Shown: positions 1-9,486 of the stretch, one piece after another | Position numbering within the stretch: position 1 is the first letter of the stretch | Layout: each line of letters opens with the position of its first letter | DNA from: Tannerellaceae bacterium | GTDB taxonomy: Bacteria > Bacteroidota > Bacteroidia > Bacteroidales > Tannerellaceae | Assembly: GCA_021204405.1 (NCBI GenBank) | Contig: JAJPZJ010000074.1 | Span: 1-61,420 of the forward strand | Direction of reading: 5' to 3' | Length of the DNA: 61,420 nt | Program-made: the position numbers and the translations under genes | Notes under the pieces: generated by a model | The model's input: the letters and a program-made list of their open reading frames with translations, nothing else | Database searches by the model: none | What the model was told of the DNA's origin: nothing

Positions 1-53
1 ACTCCGACTTCAAATCCAGAATTTATAATAGGACATTATGCGGATAATCATTT
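1..53. repeat. Terminal inverted repeat, left copy (probable IS end)
   Basis: The first 53 bases recur as the reverse complement at 61366-61418 with one mismatch (position 16). The match stops at base 53, where ordinary gene sequence (DUF5106) begins. The inner edge resembles the end of an insertion sequence whose body lies outside the window. Family not identified. Confidence 0.75.
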
Positions 54-297
54 TAGCAAAAGCCTGTTCGGTTACTTCCGGAACTTCCGTATATTCCTTA
101 CGGGTAAAATCAAAATTATCCCAGTAATGATCTACCAGGTATGCTGCCCGCTGGGAAGGATTGGTTACAATGGTGGGAACGGATGGTAATTCGAAGGTCA
201 GCGGTTTCTTTTCATTTTCTTTACCACCTCCAGCAGATTGTCCACTACAGGCAAAATGCAATAAACATAACGACAAAAAGAAAAAGATTCTATTCAT
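10..297 (-). pseudogene. DUF5106 lipoprotein, 3' end cut off by the terminal repeat
   Basis: An N-terminal fragment of a Bacteroidales DUF5106-type periplasmic lipoprotein, a family often fused to a thioredoxin-like domain. Residues 1-17 are a signal peptide ending in a lipobox (LHFAC, lipidated Cys 17). The family-like stretch YLVDHYWDNFDF follows, and then EVTEQAFAK. After that Lys the frame runs into the 53-bp terminal repeat and stops after 13 unrelated residues (MIIRIMSYYKFWI). The repeat supplies the stop, so only about 80 native residues remain, far fewer than in intact relatives. The family call rests on recognising the motif. The truncation is seen directly. Confidence 0.7.
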
Positions 298-453
298 TGT
301 AACATCTTTTTAATTATGCAAATATAGAGTTTTTTACTTTTTACACGCTTTAATTTAAAATCCATTTATTTTTATCCCGGAAGTATACATATAAAACCGT
401 TGGATATTCCTCCTGTGATAACCGGAAGATTTTTATGCCCGGATAAGGAGCTG

Positions 454-3270
454 TTAATACCAGCTCTGTCCTTCTCCCCGGTTACTACTTTGGTTGTATT
501 TGAGATCTCTTAATAGGGAGGAACTTACTGCGATAGAGAAAGTATATGATTTCAGCGGGCCTACCGGTACAAAATTTACAGTCATCTGCCAGCAATGGAG
601 GTTACGGCTTAGGTTACAGGTCATATATGAGATTTTATTCGCATCAAAGTCATAAGTAGCATTAAAGCTTAGGCGCCAGTTTTTAGTAGGCTGGATACTA
701 CCGTTAAAGGTTAATGCATGGGTAAGCCGGTAGTTATATTCGTCTTTATTGTAATTAAAATCTCCATATCCTACTCGTAAGCTATAGTTGAAAGATAAAC
801 TCCAGGGAATAGCATGGCGCAGATAGCCATCAGCATCGTAATCGCCGCTGGTATCTTCTTTCTCTGTACGCAGGCGCCGCACACCTGTTTCCATATCTTC
901 ATTTTCAAAATACTCAGGGCCTCCTCCGATAGTTCCGTCGGGTATCTCACTTTCCAGTTCAGCCAGTGCAGCAGGATCAACACCACTACCTTTTCCTCCA
1001 AACCATTTACTGAAGGTTTCATTATTAAATGTATAGGCATAACTTAAACTGGTAGAGCGCAGGCGGCCAATCCCTTTCCCTACCGTCCAGCGAGGTTTGT
1101 TTACCCTGCGGAAAGATGTATTCTCAGCATTTGATTCGTATGTATAAGTGTCAAATACTCCCGTGATATTCATTGTATAGCTTTTCGAGAATTTAATACG
1201 CAAACCCACATTCAGGTCGCTCCATTGAAAAGAGTCGGCCGCCAGGTTATAACTTCCGGATAAAGATAGTTTATCAATTAAGCTGATTTTACGGAAGCCC
1301 GTACTATCCTTATCTGTACGAATCTTCATCTCCAGGTTATTATCCAGCGAGAAGGCTATATTGCCTGATTTGCCTCTCCCGGGAGCACCAAATATCTGGT
1401 GAGAAAAAAGAGAATAAGTGATTGTATCCCGTACACCGTCGTAGCGGTCATACGCATAGTTTTCATAATATCCGTAACGTGGATTGCCAAAGTCAGGAGC
1501 TATATTAAAACTTAAGGTAGGCTCCATACGATGCCTGATCATCTCTACCTTATCTCCCAGGAAAGGTAATAGTTTAAAGAAACCGTAAACAGTGGTAGAG
1601 GCTGAAACAGAGGCCGTATAATTATATACCCGGTAAAAGCCATAGGTAGTATCCCTGGCTACCATTGAGTTCAGCGCCGGGTCAAACTCCTGTTCGATCT
1701 TATTGGTATACCAACGCTCCGTATAGTTGAAAGAGGGAGAAATATTGAAATATTTGAAAATGGAGAAAGTCGCACTTACAGGAATGGTGTGTTGCATGGC
1801 ATTTCGCCAGTCTTTAATCAAACTGGCCTGGAAGAACTCACTTTCTTTCGTTTCCACACTATTCCGCAAATAACCGGTATAGCTCATAGATACTTTTTCA
1901 TACCATCGTTCTTTACCTATGGCGTTTTTCCGTTTCAACGGATAGACACGGCTTAAGGTGAATGTTAAGTCCGGCAGTGTTACAGCCAGGGTTGAGTCTT
2001 GCGTACGCTGGTTTACACTCATGGTGGCCGACATACTGAACGGGCTATTCGGAAAGCGCTGGCTTACACTAATGGTTGAACTTTTTGTGTTTTGGGTTGC
2101 CTCGGCAGTTGTCTGGGCGATATTGCTATTCCGGTTATAGCTACTGGTTGAGAAGTTTACACTGGCAGAAAGCGTACGGTACGGGTTGGCTTTTGCATCC
2201 TGTGTATGTGTCCAGCTAATTTTAAAGTCTTTTGAAAGACTATAGTCGGGAGCTGTAAAATCATGTGTTTTATCCCCCAGTTTCGTTACAATATAATTGG
2301 CATTAAAACTACCGGAATATTTATATCGTTTGCGGTACGAAGAGCGGGTAGTAAGTCCCCACGAACCTTTTGTATAGATCTCACCCGTTAGTGCCAGATC
2401 GACATAATCATTAATAGCAAAATAATATCCACCATCCCGCAAAAAGAATCCACGCTGGCTCTCATCCCCGAAAGTAGGCATCAGGATACCGGAAGAGTAG
2501 GAGCTGGAAAAGGGAAAAAAACAGAAGGGTAACCCTAATGGGTATAAAGGAACATCCTCGAATACCAAATATGCAGGACCTGTAACAATATTCTTGTTGG
2601 GCCTTACCTTAGCCTTGGTTATATGGATATAAAAGTGAGGATGGTCGTGGTTATCGCAGGTGGTATACCGTCCGCCTACCATATTCAGGATATCATCATC
2701 CATTTTTTTGGTACGGCCGGCTGTTACGTATCCCTCTCCCTGCTGGGTTATGACATCGGTTATATAACCCTTTTGCGTCTTGAAGTTGTAACGCATGGTA
2801 CGGGATTCATACTGGTCGCTCCGGTCTATAAACAACGGATAACCAAACTCATTACCCAGTGAGTCAAGGTCAAAACGAGCATATACAAGGCTACTGTCGA
2901 GATTCATTTCTATGAGTTCCGACTGCAATTGAATTTCCTGGTATTTCACATCTGCTTCACCGAACAGGTAGGCCCAGTTGCCGGCAGTCATAACAATAGA
3001 GTCTTCGGCCTGGTAAAAGACAGGCGCATCCAGTGGGCCTTGTTTGGCAGGTGCTATTGAATCGGCAGGCATGCCACTATCTATGGCTTCCGGAATGATA
3101 CTATCTAAAGGCACCGGTGGGATAGAATCTACTAAAACAGAGGCAGGCATACTGTCGGTAATGACAGGTATCACACTATCAATAGGTACAGTTATTTCCT
3201 GTGCCTTAGCGAACCAACCTCCTATAAGGAAAAATAATAAGATTATTAAGCCTCTGTATTTCGAAAACAT
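454..3270 (-). CDS. lptD: LptD-like LPS assembly outer-membrane protein
   Basis: A 938-residue protein that resembles Bacteroidetes LptD (OstA), the barrel that inserts lipopolysaccharide into the outer membrane. Residues 1-23 are a signal peptide ending AKA-Q. Residues 25-80 are a low-complexity Pro/Ser/Asp linker with repeated DSxxP units. An OstA/LptA-like jellyroll follows at about 85-270 (DAPVFYQAEDSIV, then YTTCDNHDHPHF and LPFCFFPF). The rest alternates like beta strands and ends in W-Y, as expected of a barrel. Two Cys lie in the N-terminal part and two near the C-terminus (MTCNLS, LHCWQM), the kind of arrangement LptD uses for disulfides. The frame is unbroken over 2.8 kb beside many broken genes, which fits an essential role. 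Confidence 0.88.
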   Translation of the reverse strand: MFSKYRGLIILLFFLIGGWFAKAQEITVPIDSVIPVITDSMPASVLVDSIPPVPLDSIIPEAIDSGMPADSIAPAKQGPLDAPVFYQAEDSIVMTAGNWAYLFGEADVKYQEIQLQSELIEMNLDSSLVYARFDLDSLGNEFGYPLFIDRSDQYESRTMRYNFKTQKGYITDVITQQGEGYVTAGRTKKMDDDILNMVGGRYTTCDNHDHPHFYIHITKAKVRPNKNIVTGPAYLVFEDVPLYPLGLPFCFFPFSSSYSSGILMPTFGDESQRGFFLRDGGYYFAINDYVDLALTGEIYTKGSWGLTTRSSYRKRYKYSGSFNANYIVTKLGDKTHDFTAPDYSLSKDFKISWTHTQDAKANPYRTLSASVNFSTSSYNRNSNIAQTTAEATQNTKSSTISVSQRFPNSPFSMSATMSVNQRTQDSTLAVTLPDLTFTLSRVYPLKRKNAIGKERWYEKVSMSYTGYLRNSVETKESEFFQASLIKDWRNAMQHTIPVSATFSIFKYFNISPSFNYTERWYTNKIEQEFDPALNSMVARDTTYGFYRVYNYTASVSASTTVYGFFKLLPFLGDKVEMIRHRMEPTLSFNIAPDFGNPRYGYYENYAYDRYDGVRDTITYSLFSHQIFGAPGRGKSGNIAFSLDNNLEMKIRTDKDSTGFRKISLIDKLSLSGSYNLAADSFQWSDLNVGLRIKFSKSYTMNITGVFDTYTYESNAENTSFRRVNKPRWTVGKGIGRLRSTSLSYAYTFNNETFSKWFGGKGSGVDPAALAELESEIPDGTIGGGPEYFENEDMETGVRRLRTEKEDTSGDYDADGYLRHAIPWSLSFNYSLRVGYGDFNYNKDEYNYRLTHALTFNGSIQPTKNWRLSFNATYDFDANKISYMTCNLSRNLHCWQMTVNFVPVGPLKSYTFSIAVSSSLLRDLKYNQSSNRGEGQSWY

Positions 3271-3335
3271 TCTATGCTTCTTAGCAGTGTGTTACAGCGT
3301 ACAAATGTATAATAAATAAATGAGCCCTACTCTTT

Positions 3336-3884
3336 TTATTCCGCTAAAAAGAGTTTACTCCAGTTATCAAAACGCATAATTGTCTCATTTCCATACCGGG
3401 ATAAACCCTTCCTGATCTTACCGATAGATTTCTCTTTTTCAGGATGGCTTTTACTATAAAATTTATCGGCAAAACAGATAAGTTGTTCTTCCGGGGAAAC
3501 CGGCAGGTAATCCTGTACAGGTATAGGTAATTGCTCTGCAATAACCATCTCTTTCGATATACCAGTTCCTGTATGCCGTTCACAGACAAGTGCATGCCGG
3601 GGGTATCCCTCCTGCCTCATCAGGCCGGCACCCAGGTGACCATGGCAAATATATTCGGCTTCCCCGTAGCAGCCTATTTCAGGTGCATTACATAAAAACA
3701 CACCAATATCATGCAACATGGCAGCTTCGTAAATGAAAGACAGGTCAAGTCTCATTTCCGGATGTTTCCGTGCAATCGTCAATGCTTTTTTTGTTACCTG
3801 TTTACTGTGATGAAGCAAGATTTGATAAGCTTCCGTATTGGCAGGATAATATTTTTCGATGATCTTTACCGGATCCATTCCCAT
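3336..3884 (-). CDS. HD-domain phosphohydrolase
   Basis: A 182-residue soluble protein with the HD superfamily metal-binding pattern: an early His in LLHHSKQVTKKALTIA, the HD pair in AAMLHDIGVF at about residue 58, and a further His in CERHTGTG at about 108. Family members cleave phosphate esters, often on nucleotides. The substrate cannot be read from the sequence. It has no signal peptide or membrane segment. It lies convergent to nothing and is separated from lptD by 65 bp, so it may be its own unit. Met 3 is an alternative start. The frame is intact. Confidence 0.8.
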   Translation of the reverse strand: MGMDPVKIIEKYYPANTEAYQILLHHSKQVTKKALTIARKHPEMRLDLSFIYEAAMLHDIGVFLCNAPEIGCYGEAEYICHGHLGAGLMRQEGYPRHALVCERHTGTGISKEMVIAEQLPIPVQDYLPVSPEEQLICFADKFYSKSHPEKEKSIGKIRKGLSRYGNETIMRFDNWSKLFLAE

Positions 3885-4029
3885 TTCCTACGTATTAATT
3901 GGTTATAAAACGGTTACAAAGATAGAGATAGCCCGGAAAAAATAGTGGAATTATTGTTATATCAATAGCTAATAGACAATTAATAATATTAAAAACGAGG
4001 TGGTATCATTAAAAAAAGATAACATTTAC

Positions 4030-4037
4030 TACATTTG
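4030..4037 (+). promoter_or_regulatory. Bacteroidetes -7 box for the DUF1343 gene
   Basis: TACATTTG matches the TAnnTTTG -7 consensus of the Bacteroidetes primary sigma factor, 27 bases before the start codon. No clear TTTG -33 element is present at the usual distance. Confidence 0.5.
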
Positions 4038-4064
4038 TAATATTGAAAATTAAACGCATCCGAT

Positions 4065-5252
4065 ATGAAATTACACAGCTTTTTTATAAGCTTATTGCTA
4101 GTGACTATAGTGTTCCTCCCCAGGTTTTCCTTACAAGCTTCAGTCCGTGTCGGAGCTGAGCGGATGGATATTATCACCCGGTTGCTGGATGGAAAAAAGG
4201 TAGGGCTGGTAGTGAATCATACAGCCATCCTGGAATCATGCCAGATTCATTTGCTGGATGCCTTACTGGAAGAAGGTATACAGGTAGAGAAGGTTTTTGC
4301 GCCTGAGCACGGGTTTCGGGGAACAGCTGATGCCGGTGCGGATGTAACAGATAGCCGGGATAAACGGACAGGGATACCGATTATCTCTATTTACGGGAAA
4401 AACAAAAAACCTACTGCTGCCCAGTTAAAAGGGCTTGATGTGGTTGTTTTTGATATACAGGATGTTGGTACACGCTTTTTTACCTACATAAGTACCATGC
4501 ATTATGTAATGGAAGCTTGTGCGGAAAACGACCTTGAGTTTGTAGTATTGGATCGCCCGAATCCTAACGACTTTGTAGATGGCCCGGTTCGTCAACCGGG
4601 GTTAGAGTCTTTTGTAAGCATGCATCCTATTCCCTTATTACACGGGCTTACCATAGGTGAACTGGCCTGGATGATTAATAATGAAGGGTGGCTTGAAAGT
4701 ACGCCCGGTACCTGCAAATTACATATTGTTCCGATGGAGAACTGGAAGCATGGTGATCCTTACTGGCTACCGGTAAAGCCTTCGCCTAATTTGCCTAATG
4801 ATCAGGCAATCCGGCTTTATCCGTCGCTCTGTTTTTTTGAGGCGACTCCTTTCAGTATCGGGCGGGGTACCTATTATCCCTTTCAGGTGATTGGTTATCC
4901 GGATCCTACATATGGGGATTTCACCTTTACTCCTACTTCCCTGCCCGGGTTTGATACCAACCCTTTACAAAAAGATAAGAAATGCTATGGGGTTGATTTG
5001 CGTGAATATCCTTTTGAGGGAGGACTGACGCTACGGTTTTTTATCAACTTTTTTAATAAAGCCGGTAAAGATGCCAAATTCTTTTTTTCGCGTGGCAATT
5101 GGTTTGACCTGCTGGCCGGTAACCGGGAGTTACGGAAGCAAATTATCCAGGGAGTAAGTGAAGAAGAGATACGCGAAAGCTGGCAGCCGGAGCTGAATCG
5201 ATATAAGGAAATACGGAAAAAGTATCTTTTGTATCCGGATTATCTTAATTAA
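4065..5252 (+). CDS. DUF1343 (NamZ-like) exported hydrolase
   Basis: A 395-residue protein of the DUF1343 family. Characterised members (NamZ) are exo-beta-N-acetylmuramidases that remove MurNAc from peptidoglycan fragments. Residues 1-26 form a signal peptide. Family motifs are FAPEHGFRG near residue 80, FDIQDVGTRFFTYIST near 130 and LDRPNPND near 165. The Glu of EHG is the likely catalytic acid by comparison with the family. The length is normal and the frame intact. A -7 box lies 27 bp upstream and a palindromic repeat follows, so it is probably monocistronic. A role in peptidoglycan recycling is inferred from the family. Confidence 0.85.
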   Translation: MKLHSFFISLLLVTIVFLPRFSLQASVRVGAERMDIITRLLDGKKVGLVVNHTAILESCQIHLLDALLEEGIQVEKVFAPEHGFRGTADAGADVTDSRDKRTGIPIISIYGKNKKPTAAQLKGLDVVVFDIQDVGTRFFTYISTMHYVMEACAENDLEFVVLDRPNPNDFVDGPVRQPGLESFVSMHPIPLLHGLTIGELAWMINNEGWLESTPGTCKLHIVPMENWKHGDPYWLPVKPSPNLPNDQAIRLYPSLCFFEATPFSIGRGTYYPFQVIGYPDPTYGDFTFTPTSLPGFDTNPLQKDKKCYGVDLREYPFEGGLTLRFFINFFNKAGKDAKFFFSRGNWFDLLAGNRELRKQIIQGVSEEEIRESWQPELNRYKEIRKKYLLYPDYLN

Positions 5253-5328
5253 GGAAAGATGTTTTTTGAAGTGAAGGCATACCACCAGTCGTGATCGAAA
5301 GTTTTGCAGTCCAGAAAGGACATCCTAT

Positions 5329-5486
5329 CTTAGCCCAGTACGAAGTACTGGGTAATTGAGATTGAGTTTTTGAGTGCTGTAAGCACGACATAAAAATATT
5401 CATACGAGCATATTTCTATTTATGCCGTCCTTACAGGACTCATCCTCGATTACACATTTAAACCCAGCACTTCGTACTGGGCTAAG
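5329..5486. repeat. Palindromic intergenic repeat with four mirrored hairpins
   Basis: Two 25-nt arms (5329-5353 and 5462-5486) are reverse complements with one mismatch. Each arm holds its own small hairpin around CAGTACGAAGTACTG or its partner. Inside them, 5373-5392 and 5421-5440 are again roughly complementary, and each also folds on itself (GTGCTGTAAGCAC, GTCCTTACAGGAC). No ORF covers it. The 413-bp gap 5253-5665 holds only this and a terminator. The shape suggests a REP/MITE-like dispersed repeat. Confidence 0.6.
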
Positions 5487-5613
5487 AAGTGTTGTTCTTT
5501 CAGAACTCCAAACCCTAGATAAACCTTATCTGAAATCATTCAGTTAACATGGATCGTTCACCCGAATATTTATATAGACACACAGTGTAGGTCTGATATA
5601 AACAAAAAAATAA

Positions 5614-5644
5614 AAAGGCGACTCTTACCAGAAGAGCCGCCTTT
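5614..5644 (-). terminator. Intrinsic terminator after the META lipoprotein genes
   Basis: A hairpin with 13-bp arms (AAAGGCGACTCTT / AAGAGCCGCCTTT, one mismatch) and a five-base loop lies 22 bp past the stop of the minus-strand gene. It has A/T runs on both sides and could work in both directions. Confidence 0.7.
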
Positions 5645-5665
5645 CCCATCATATACATCTTATTT

Positions 5666-6109
5666 TCATCGTTCAATTACCATGATACGGGTATTATCCA
5701 TACCATAGAAAATAACTTTACCGGTTGCGGGCGATGCTTCATACCGTACGATATTATCCAAAACCTTGAATAACTCTTGTTCGCCACTCATATCCGGACA
5801 AGCCATCCGGGTTGAAATAACCTGAAGGAATTTAATTACATTATTATTAGTTGTATTGGTAGGAAATTCAATATTTCCCGACATACGGTTACATCCGGCA
5901 TTTCCGGAAAAAGCAAGGCGCGGAATATCAAAGTTAATTGTTTGCCCGGTTTCTGACGCATTTAAAGATTTTCCATTCAACTCTACGATTTTCCATTCGC
6001 CATTCAGGCTGGCCATAGGAGTATAGGCAGAGGTTGTTTGCCGTGTACCACAGGAAACCAGTACTCCTACAAATACAAGTACTATACTTATTACTAAATA
6101 CTTCTTCAT
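5666..6109 (-). CDS. META-domain (HslJ-like) lipoprotein
   Basis: A 147-residue lipoprotein. The signal peptide ends in the lipobox VLVSC (Cys 20). Residues 34-147 are a META/HslJ-like domain: LNGEWKIVELNGKSL opens it, FSGNAGCNRMSGNIEF is the hallmark centre, and MACPDMSGEQELFKVL is the usual Cys-Pro segment. The family is linked to envelope stress and motility in other bacteria, but the molecular activity is unknown. It is one of two tandem META genes. The upstream paralogue (6111-6545) is disrupted, so this is the only working copy here. The two genes are separated by one base and probably shared a transcript. Confidence 0.85.
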   Translation of the reverse strand: MKKYLVISIVLVFVGVLVSCGTRQTTSAYTPMASLNGEWKIVELNGKSLNASETGQTINFDIPRLAFSGNAGCNRMSGNIEFPTNTTNNNVIKFLQVISTRMACPDMSGEQELFKVLDNIVRYEASPATGKVIFYGMDNTRIMVIER

Positions 6110-6110
6110 A

Positions 6111-6545
6111 TTAATCTGCTTTTTCTAGAACTAAAATAACATTGTCGCCTGTACCCACAAGATACATCTGCTTATCATGCTTACCCATTTTTACCCGGGT
6201 AATTTCCTGTATTCCTTTCAATACTTTATCTTATGTCTCCAGATGTGGGCAGGCCATCATAGTAGTAGTGCCCGGAGCAATACGGATAACCGATACATCT
6301 TCATTATCACGGGAGAAAGTGCTATTAAAAATATTACAGCCGGCATTCCCGTGGATTTTGTCATCTGAGGTATTAAACTCAATGAAAGGCATATTTTCCT
6401 GCTGGATCTTTGTTCCGTTCACTTCAGTGATCGTCCAGGTTCCATCCAGTTTATTCACATCTACTTTAGAGTCTGAACAAGCAACCATTAAGGCTGCAAC
6501 CGGAAGCAAAACCATATATAACAACGTTTTCTTCATAACTAACAT
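6111..6545 (-). pseudogene. META-domain lipoprotein with an in-frame stop
   Basis: A paralogue of the adjacent META gene. A lipoprotein signal (lipobox VACS) precedes LDGTWTITEVNGTKI, the core IHGNAGCNIFNSTF and MACPHLET. A TAA at 6231-6233 then ends the frame after 104 residues. Beyond it the same frame continues with sensible sequence (DKVLKGIQEITRVKMG to VILVLEKAD) to a stop at 6111-6113. The restored length of 144 residues is almost equal to the neighbour's 147. CAA to TAA (Gln to stop) is the simplest origin. The lost part is the C-terminal third of the domain, so a stable product is unlikely. Confidence 0.85.
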
Positions 6546-6617
6546 TCATTAAATATTTCTTTCTATTATAGGATAAGACGGAAAATCCGCCTTAAATGTT
6601 TACACCGGAAGAGGGTT

Positions 6618-7993
6618 TTATTCTAAATTAACATTTGATTGTATTAACGATCGCTTCTTCCATTTCTGCGTGCGCCAACGCAGGGCCAGTACAATTCCAC
6701 GCGACCATTCGTCCATCGCAAAAGCAATCCACATACCAGCCAGACCAAATCCCCATACGATACCAAACAGATAGCCACAGCATACGGCAAAGAACCACAT
6801 GCAGAACAGTTCTATAATTACCGGTACAACAATATCCCCTGCCGAACGTAAAGTAAACAGGAAAAGAAGGACGGTGACCCTGCCATGTTCGAGTACAATA
6901 TCAATAAAAAGTACACTAAGGGCTATTTGTATAATTGTTTCATTGTCCGTAAATATTCCCAATAGCTGTTTTCCCAGCAACCAGACAGAAACACTGGCTA
7001 TACAAGTTACCAGCAACGATTTCCGTCAGGCATACCAGCTTAACAGGTAGGCAGCCTGTTTCTTAACGGCACCAATCAGGTTACCGGTACTTATAGAAGC
7101 AGCCTGGGCTATAGACAGAGAAAAAAGATAACCTATGATAACGATATTCATTACATACACTCTGGCTGTAAGCACTTCATTACCAAGCATATTTATAAAA
7201 TAAACGATCACGACCTGTGAAGCATCATAAGATAATTGTTCTAAGGCCGAAGGGATACCGATTTTTAATACACTTTTAAGCTTCTGTACAGGAAACGGCC
7301 TGAAATAGGCTAACGGCATCTTTTTAATTAACCTTTTGAATAAGGTAAAGAACAACAACAGCATAGCCACACCCCGGCAGATAGAGGTGGAAATAGCTGC
7401 ACCTTCTACCCCTAATTCCGGAAAACCAAAATGACCAAAGATAAGGGAGTAATTACCAAATACATTCAGGATATTGACCAGGATGGTAACCTGCATCGCA
7501 TAATTTGGTTTATTAGCTGCCCTGAGGACAGCCGAAATAGTAAAACTGATTGCCTGAAAAAAGCCGAACCCACCCACAATCCGCATATATGTTGAGGCAT
7601 CTCCCATAAGGTCTGGCCGGATATCCATCGCAACCAGCATATGTTTGCCAAAGAAGAATAAGGCTATACTAATAAGGAGCCCTACCGTTGCATTGAAGAG
7701 AAGGGATGAACCAACAACCTGTATAAATTTTTATTTCCCCGTGCTCCATAATAGAGGGCACACATCACTGCCGTACCGGTAGTAGTGATATTAAATAAAA
7801 GAAAAACCATATTCAGTAACTGGTTCACTACTCCAACCGCAGCTACACTGTTATCTGAGTATTGGCTTAACATTAGGGTATCTACCACTCCCAGTGTAAG
7901 CATAAGTAAAGTTTCTATAAAAATAGGTCCTGTCAACTTAAAGAGTTTGCCCTTAAGTCCTTTTGGCCTTTGTGCCAGCCGCTCAATATTCAT
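6618..7993 (-). pseudogene. MATE-family efflux pump, frameshifted and with a stop
   Basis: Three reading-frame pieces join into one MATE (multidrug and toxin extrusion) transporter of about 458 residues. Piece one opens with GPIFIETLLMLTLGVVDT, the usual MATE start. The frame shifts by -1 in the T run 7728-7732 (A run on the coding strand). Piece two has family-like membrane segments and ends at a TGA (7026-7028), read as Trp to stop in YA-W-RKSLLVT. Piece three supplies the last two helices. Both lesions lie in membrane segments or their edges, so the gene is dead. An intact MATE gene lies at 39725-41080. Confidence 0.88.
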
Positions 7994-8073
7994 AATTCCT
8001 AAACAATCTTCTTAAAGGATGCAAATGTACAAAGGTTTCACGGAATAACTATTTCCTGATTTATATTATTGGC

Positions 8074-8081
8074 TAACTTTG
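8074..8081 (+). promoter_or_regulatory. Bacteroidetes -7 box for the M23 peptidase gene
   Basis: TAACTTTG matches TAnnTTTG and lies 34 bases before the M23 start codon. A weak TTTC sits about 19 bases upstream in place of the TTTG -33 element. Confidence 0.5.
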
Positions 8082-8115
8082 TAGCTTACATAATCACTAC
8101 TAACGACTTAACGAT

Positions 8116-9438
8116 ATGAAAAACGTTGTTCAGCAAAATGAACGAAGCAAAAAACAATCTTTATCGATATTAACTCTATTGATTAGTGTTCTTACGATCA
8201 ATCTCTTTTTATGTACTAATTACAAACAGGCAGAGGAGCCAGAAATTAGTATTGAAAAAGACAGTACGGTTGTGCATTATCCCTTTGGGATCGATACAAG
8301 CCTTTTCCGGGTGGCCGAATATACGATTAAAAGCGGCGACAATATCGGCGGAATATTTAACCGGCTGGGATTTGCAGCCTCGCGGGTAGATAGTATCTGT
8401 AAAGCGGCAAGCGGTGTATTAGATCCTACTAAACTGCGGGCAGGTATGCATTATATGACTTTTAGTAATCAGGAATCTCCGGAAAAAATAGCGTATATTG
8501 CCTTTGCCAAATCGCAGACAGATTATGCAGTGATTGATCTGGGCCGGGATTCTATAGTTGCCTACGAGTATAATAAGCCGGTCACTTATAAAAGACATTA
8601 TGCAGAAGGTACTTTAAACACCTCTTTATGGAATGTATTGAAAGCCAGTGGAGCCAATCCACTGCTGGCACTTAAGATATCTGATGTATTTGCCTGGCAA
8701 ATAGATTTTTTTGATATTAAAAACGGAGATTCTTTTGAGGTTATATATGATGTAGCTTATATCGACGATACGACAGCCCTGCATGTCGCTTCTATAGAAG
8801 GAGCTATATTCAAACACCAGGGTAAAGAATATACGGCTATTCCTTTTACTCAGGATAGTATTTTTGAGTATTTTGATGCTGAGGGCAATAGCTTACGAAA
8901 AGCTTTCCTGAAAGCTCCGCTTGACTTTTTTCGGATTACTTCACGGTTTACCAATTCACGGTTCCATCCGGTATTGAAACGTTACAGAGCGCACCACGGG
9001 GTTGATTATGCCGCACCGGTTGGAATGCCTGTAAAAAGTATCGGTGCGGGTACTGTCATTGCAAAAGGATATGAGAGTGGCGGAGGTAATTATATTAAAG
9101 TGAAACATAATTCGATTTATACTACTAGCTACATGCACCTGAGTAAGTTTGCTAAAGATATCCAGATCGGCAGCCATGTACAGCAGGGACAAGAAATTGG
9201 GTATGTAGGCTCTACCGGTCTTTCAACCGGCCCCCACCTCGATTTCAGGGTATATAAAAACGGACAGCCGATTGACCCGCTTACTATGGAAGCTCCTCCC
9301 TCTTTACCTGTTAAACCGGAGCTAACAGATAGCTTCCTGGTTATAAAACAACAGGTATTTGCTGAAATAGAGACATTCAGAAAATATTATCTCGGCGGAA
9401 GAAGTAGATATGGAGAGAAACCTGCTGACAGCAGTTAG
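8116..9438 (+). CDS. M23 (LytM-type) peptidoglycan endopeptidase
   Basis: A 440-residue exported protein. One hydrophobic N-terminal segment (about 17-35) is followed by a LysM/OapA-like region (AEYTIKSGDNIGGIFNRLGF, about 75-95), a middle domain, and an M23 peptidase at about 285-395. The peptidase has the metal motif HHGVDYAAP (HxxxD) and GPHLDFRVYKNG. In LytM the second motif is HxH; here it is H-L-D, a variant I recall from other Bacteroidetes M23 proteins, so activity remains likely. Peptide cross-link cleavage in the wall is inferred from the family. It is followed after 48 bp by the YccF gene. Confidence 0.85.
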   Translation: MKNVVQQNERSKKQSLSILTLLISVLTINLFLCTNYKQAEEPEISIEKDSTVVHYPFGIDTSLFRVAEYTIKSGDNIGGIFNRLGFAASRVDSICKAASGVLDPTKLRAGMHYMTFSNQESPEKIAYIAFAKSQTDYAVIDLGRDSIVAYEYNKPVTYKRHYAEGTLNTSLWNVLKASGANPLLALKISDVFAWQIDFFDIKNGDSFEVIYDVAYIDDTTALHVASIEGAIFKHQGKEYTAIPFTQDSIFEYFDAEGNSLRKAFLKAPLDFFRITSRFTNSRFHPVLKRYRAHHGVDYAAPVGMPVKSIGAGTVIAKGYESGGGNYIKVKHNSIYTTSYMHLSKFAKDIQIGSHVQQGQEIGYVGSTGLSTGPHLDFRVYKNGQPIDPLTMEAPPSLPVKPELTDSFLVIKQQVFAEIETFRKYYLGGRSRYGEKPADSS

Positions 9439-9486
9439 GGACAAAGAGTAAAGAACGATCTTTTATCAACAACAAATTAAAAACAA

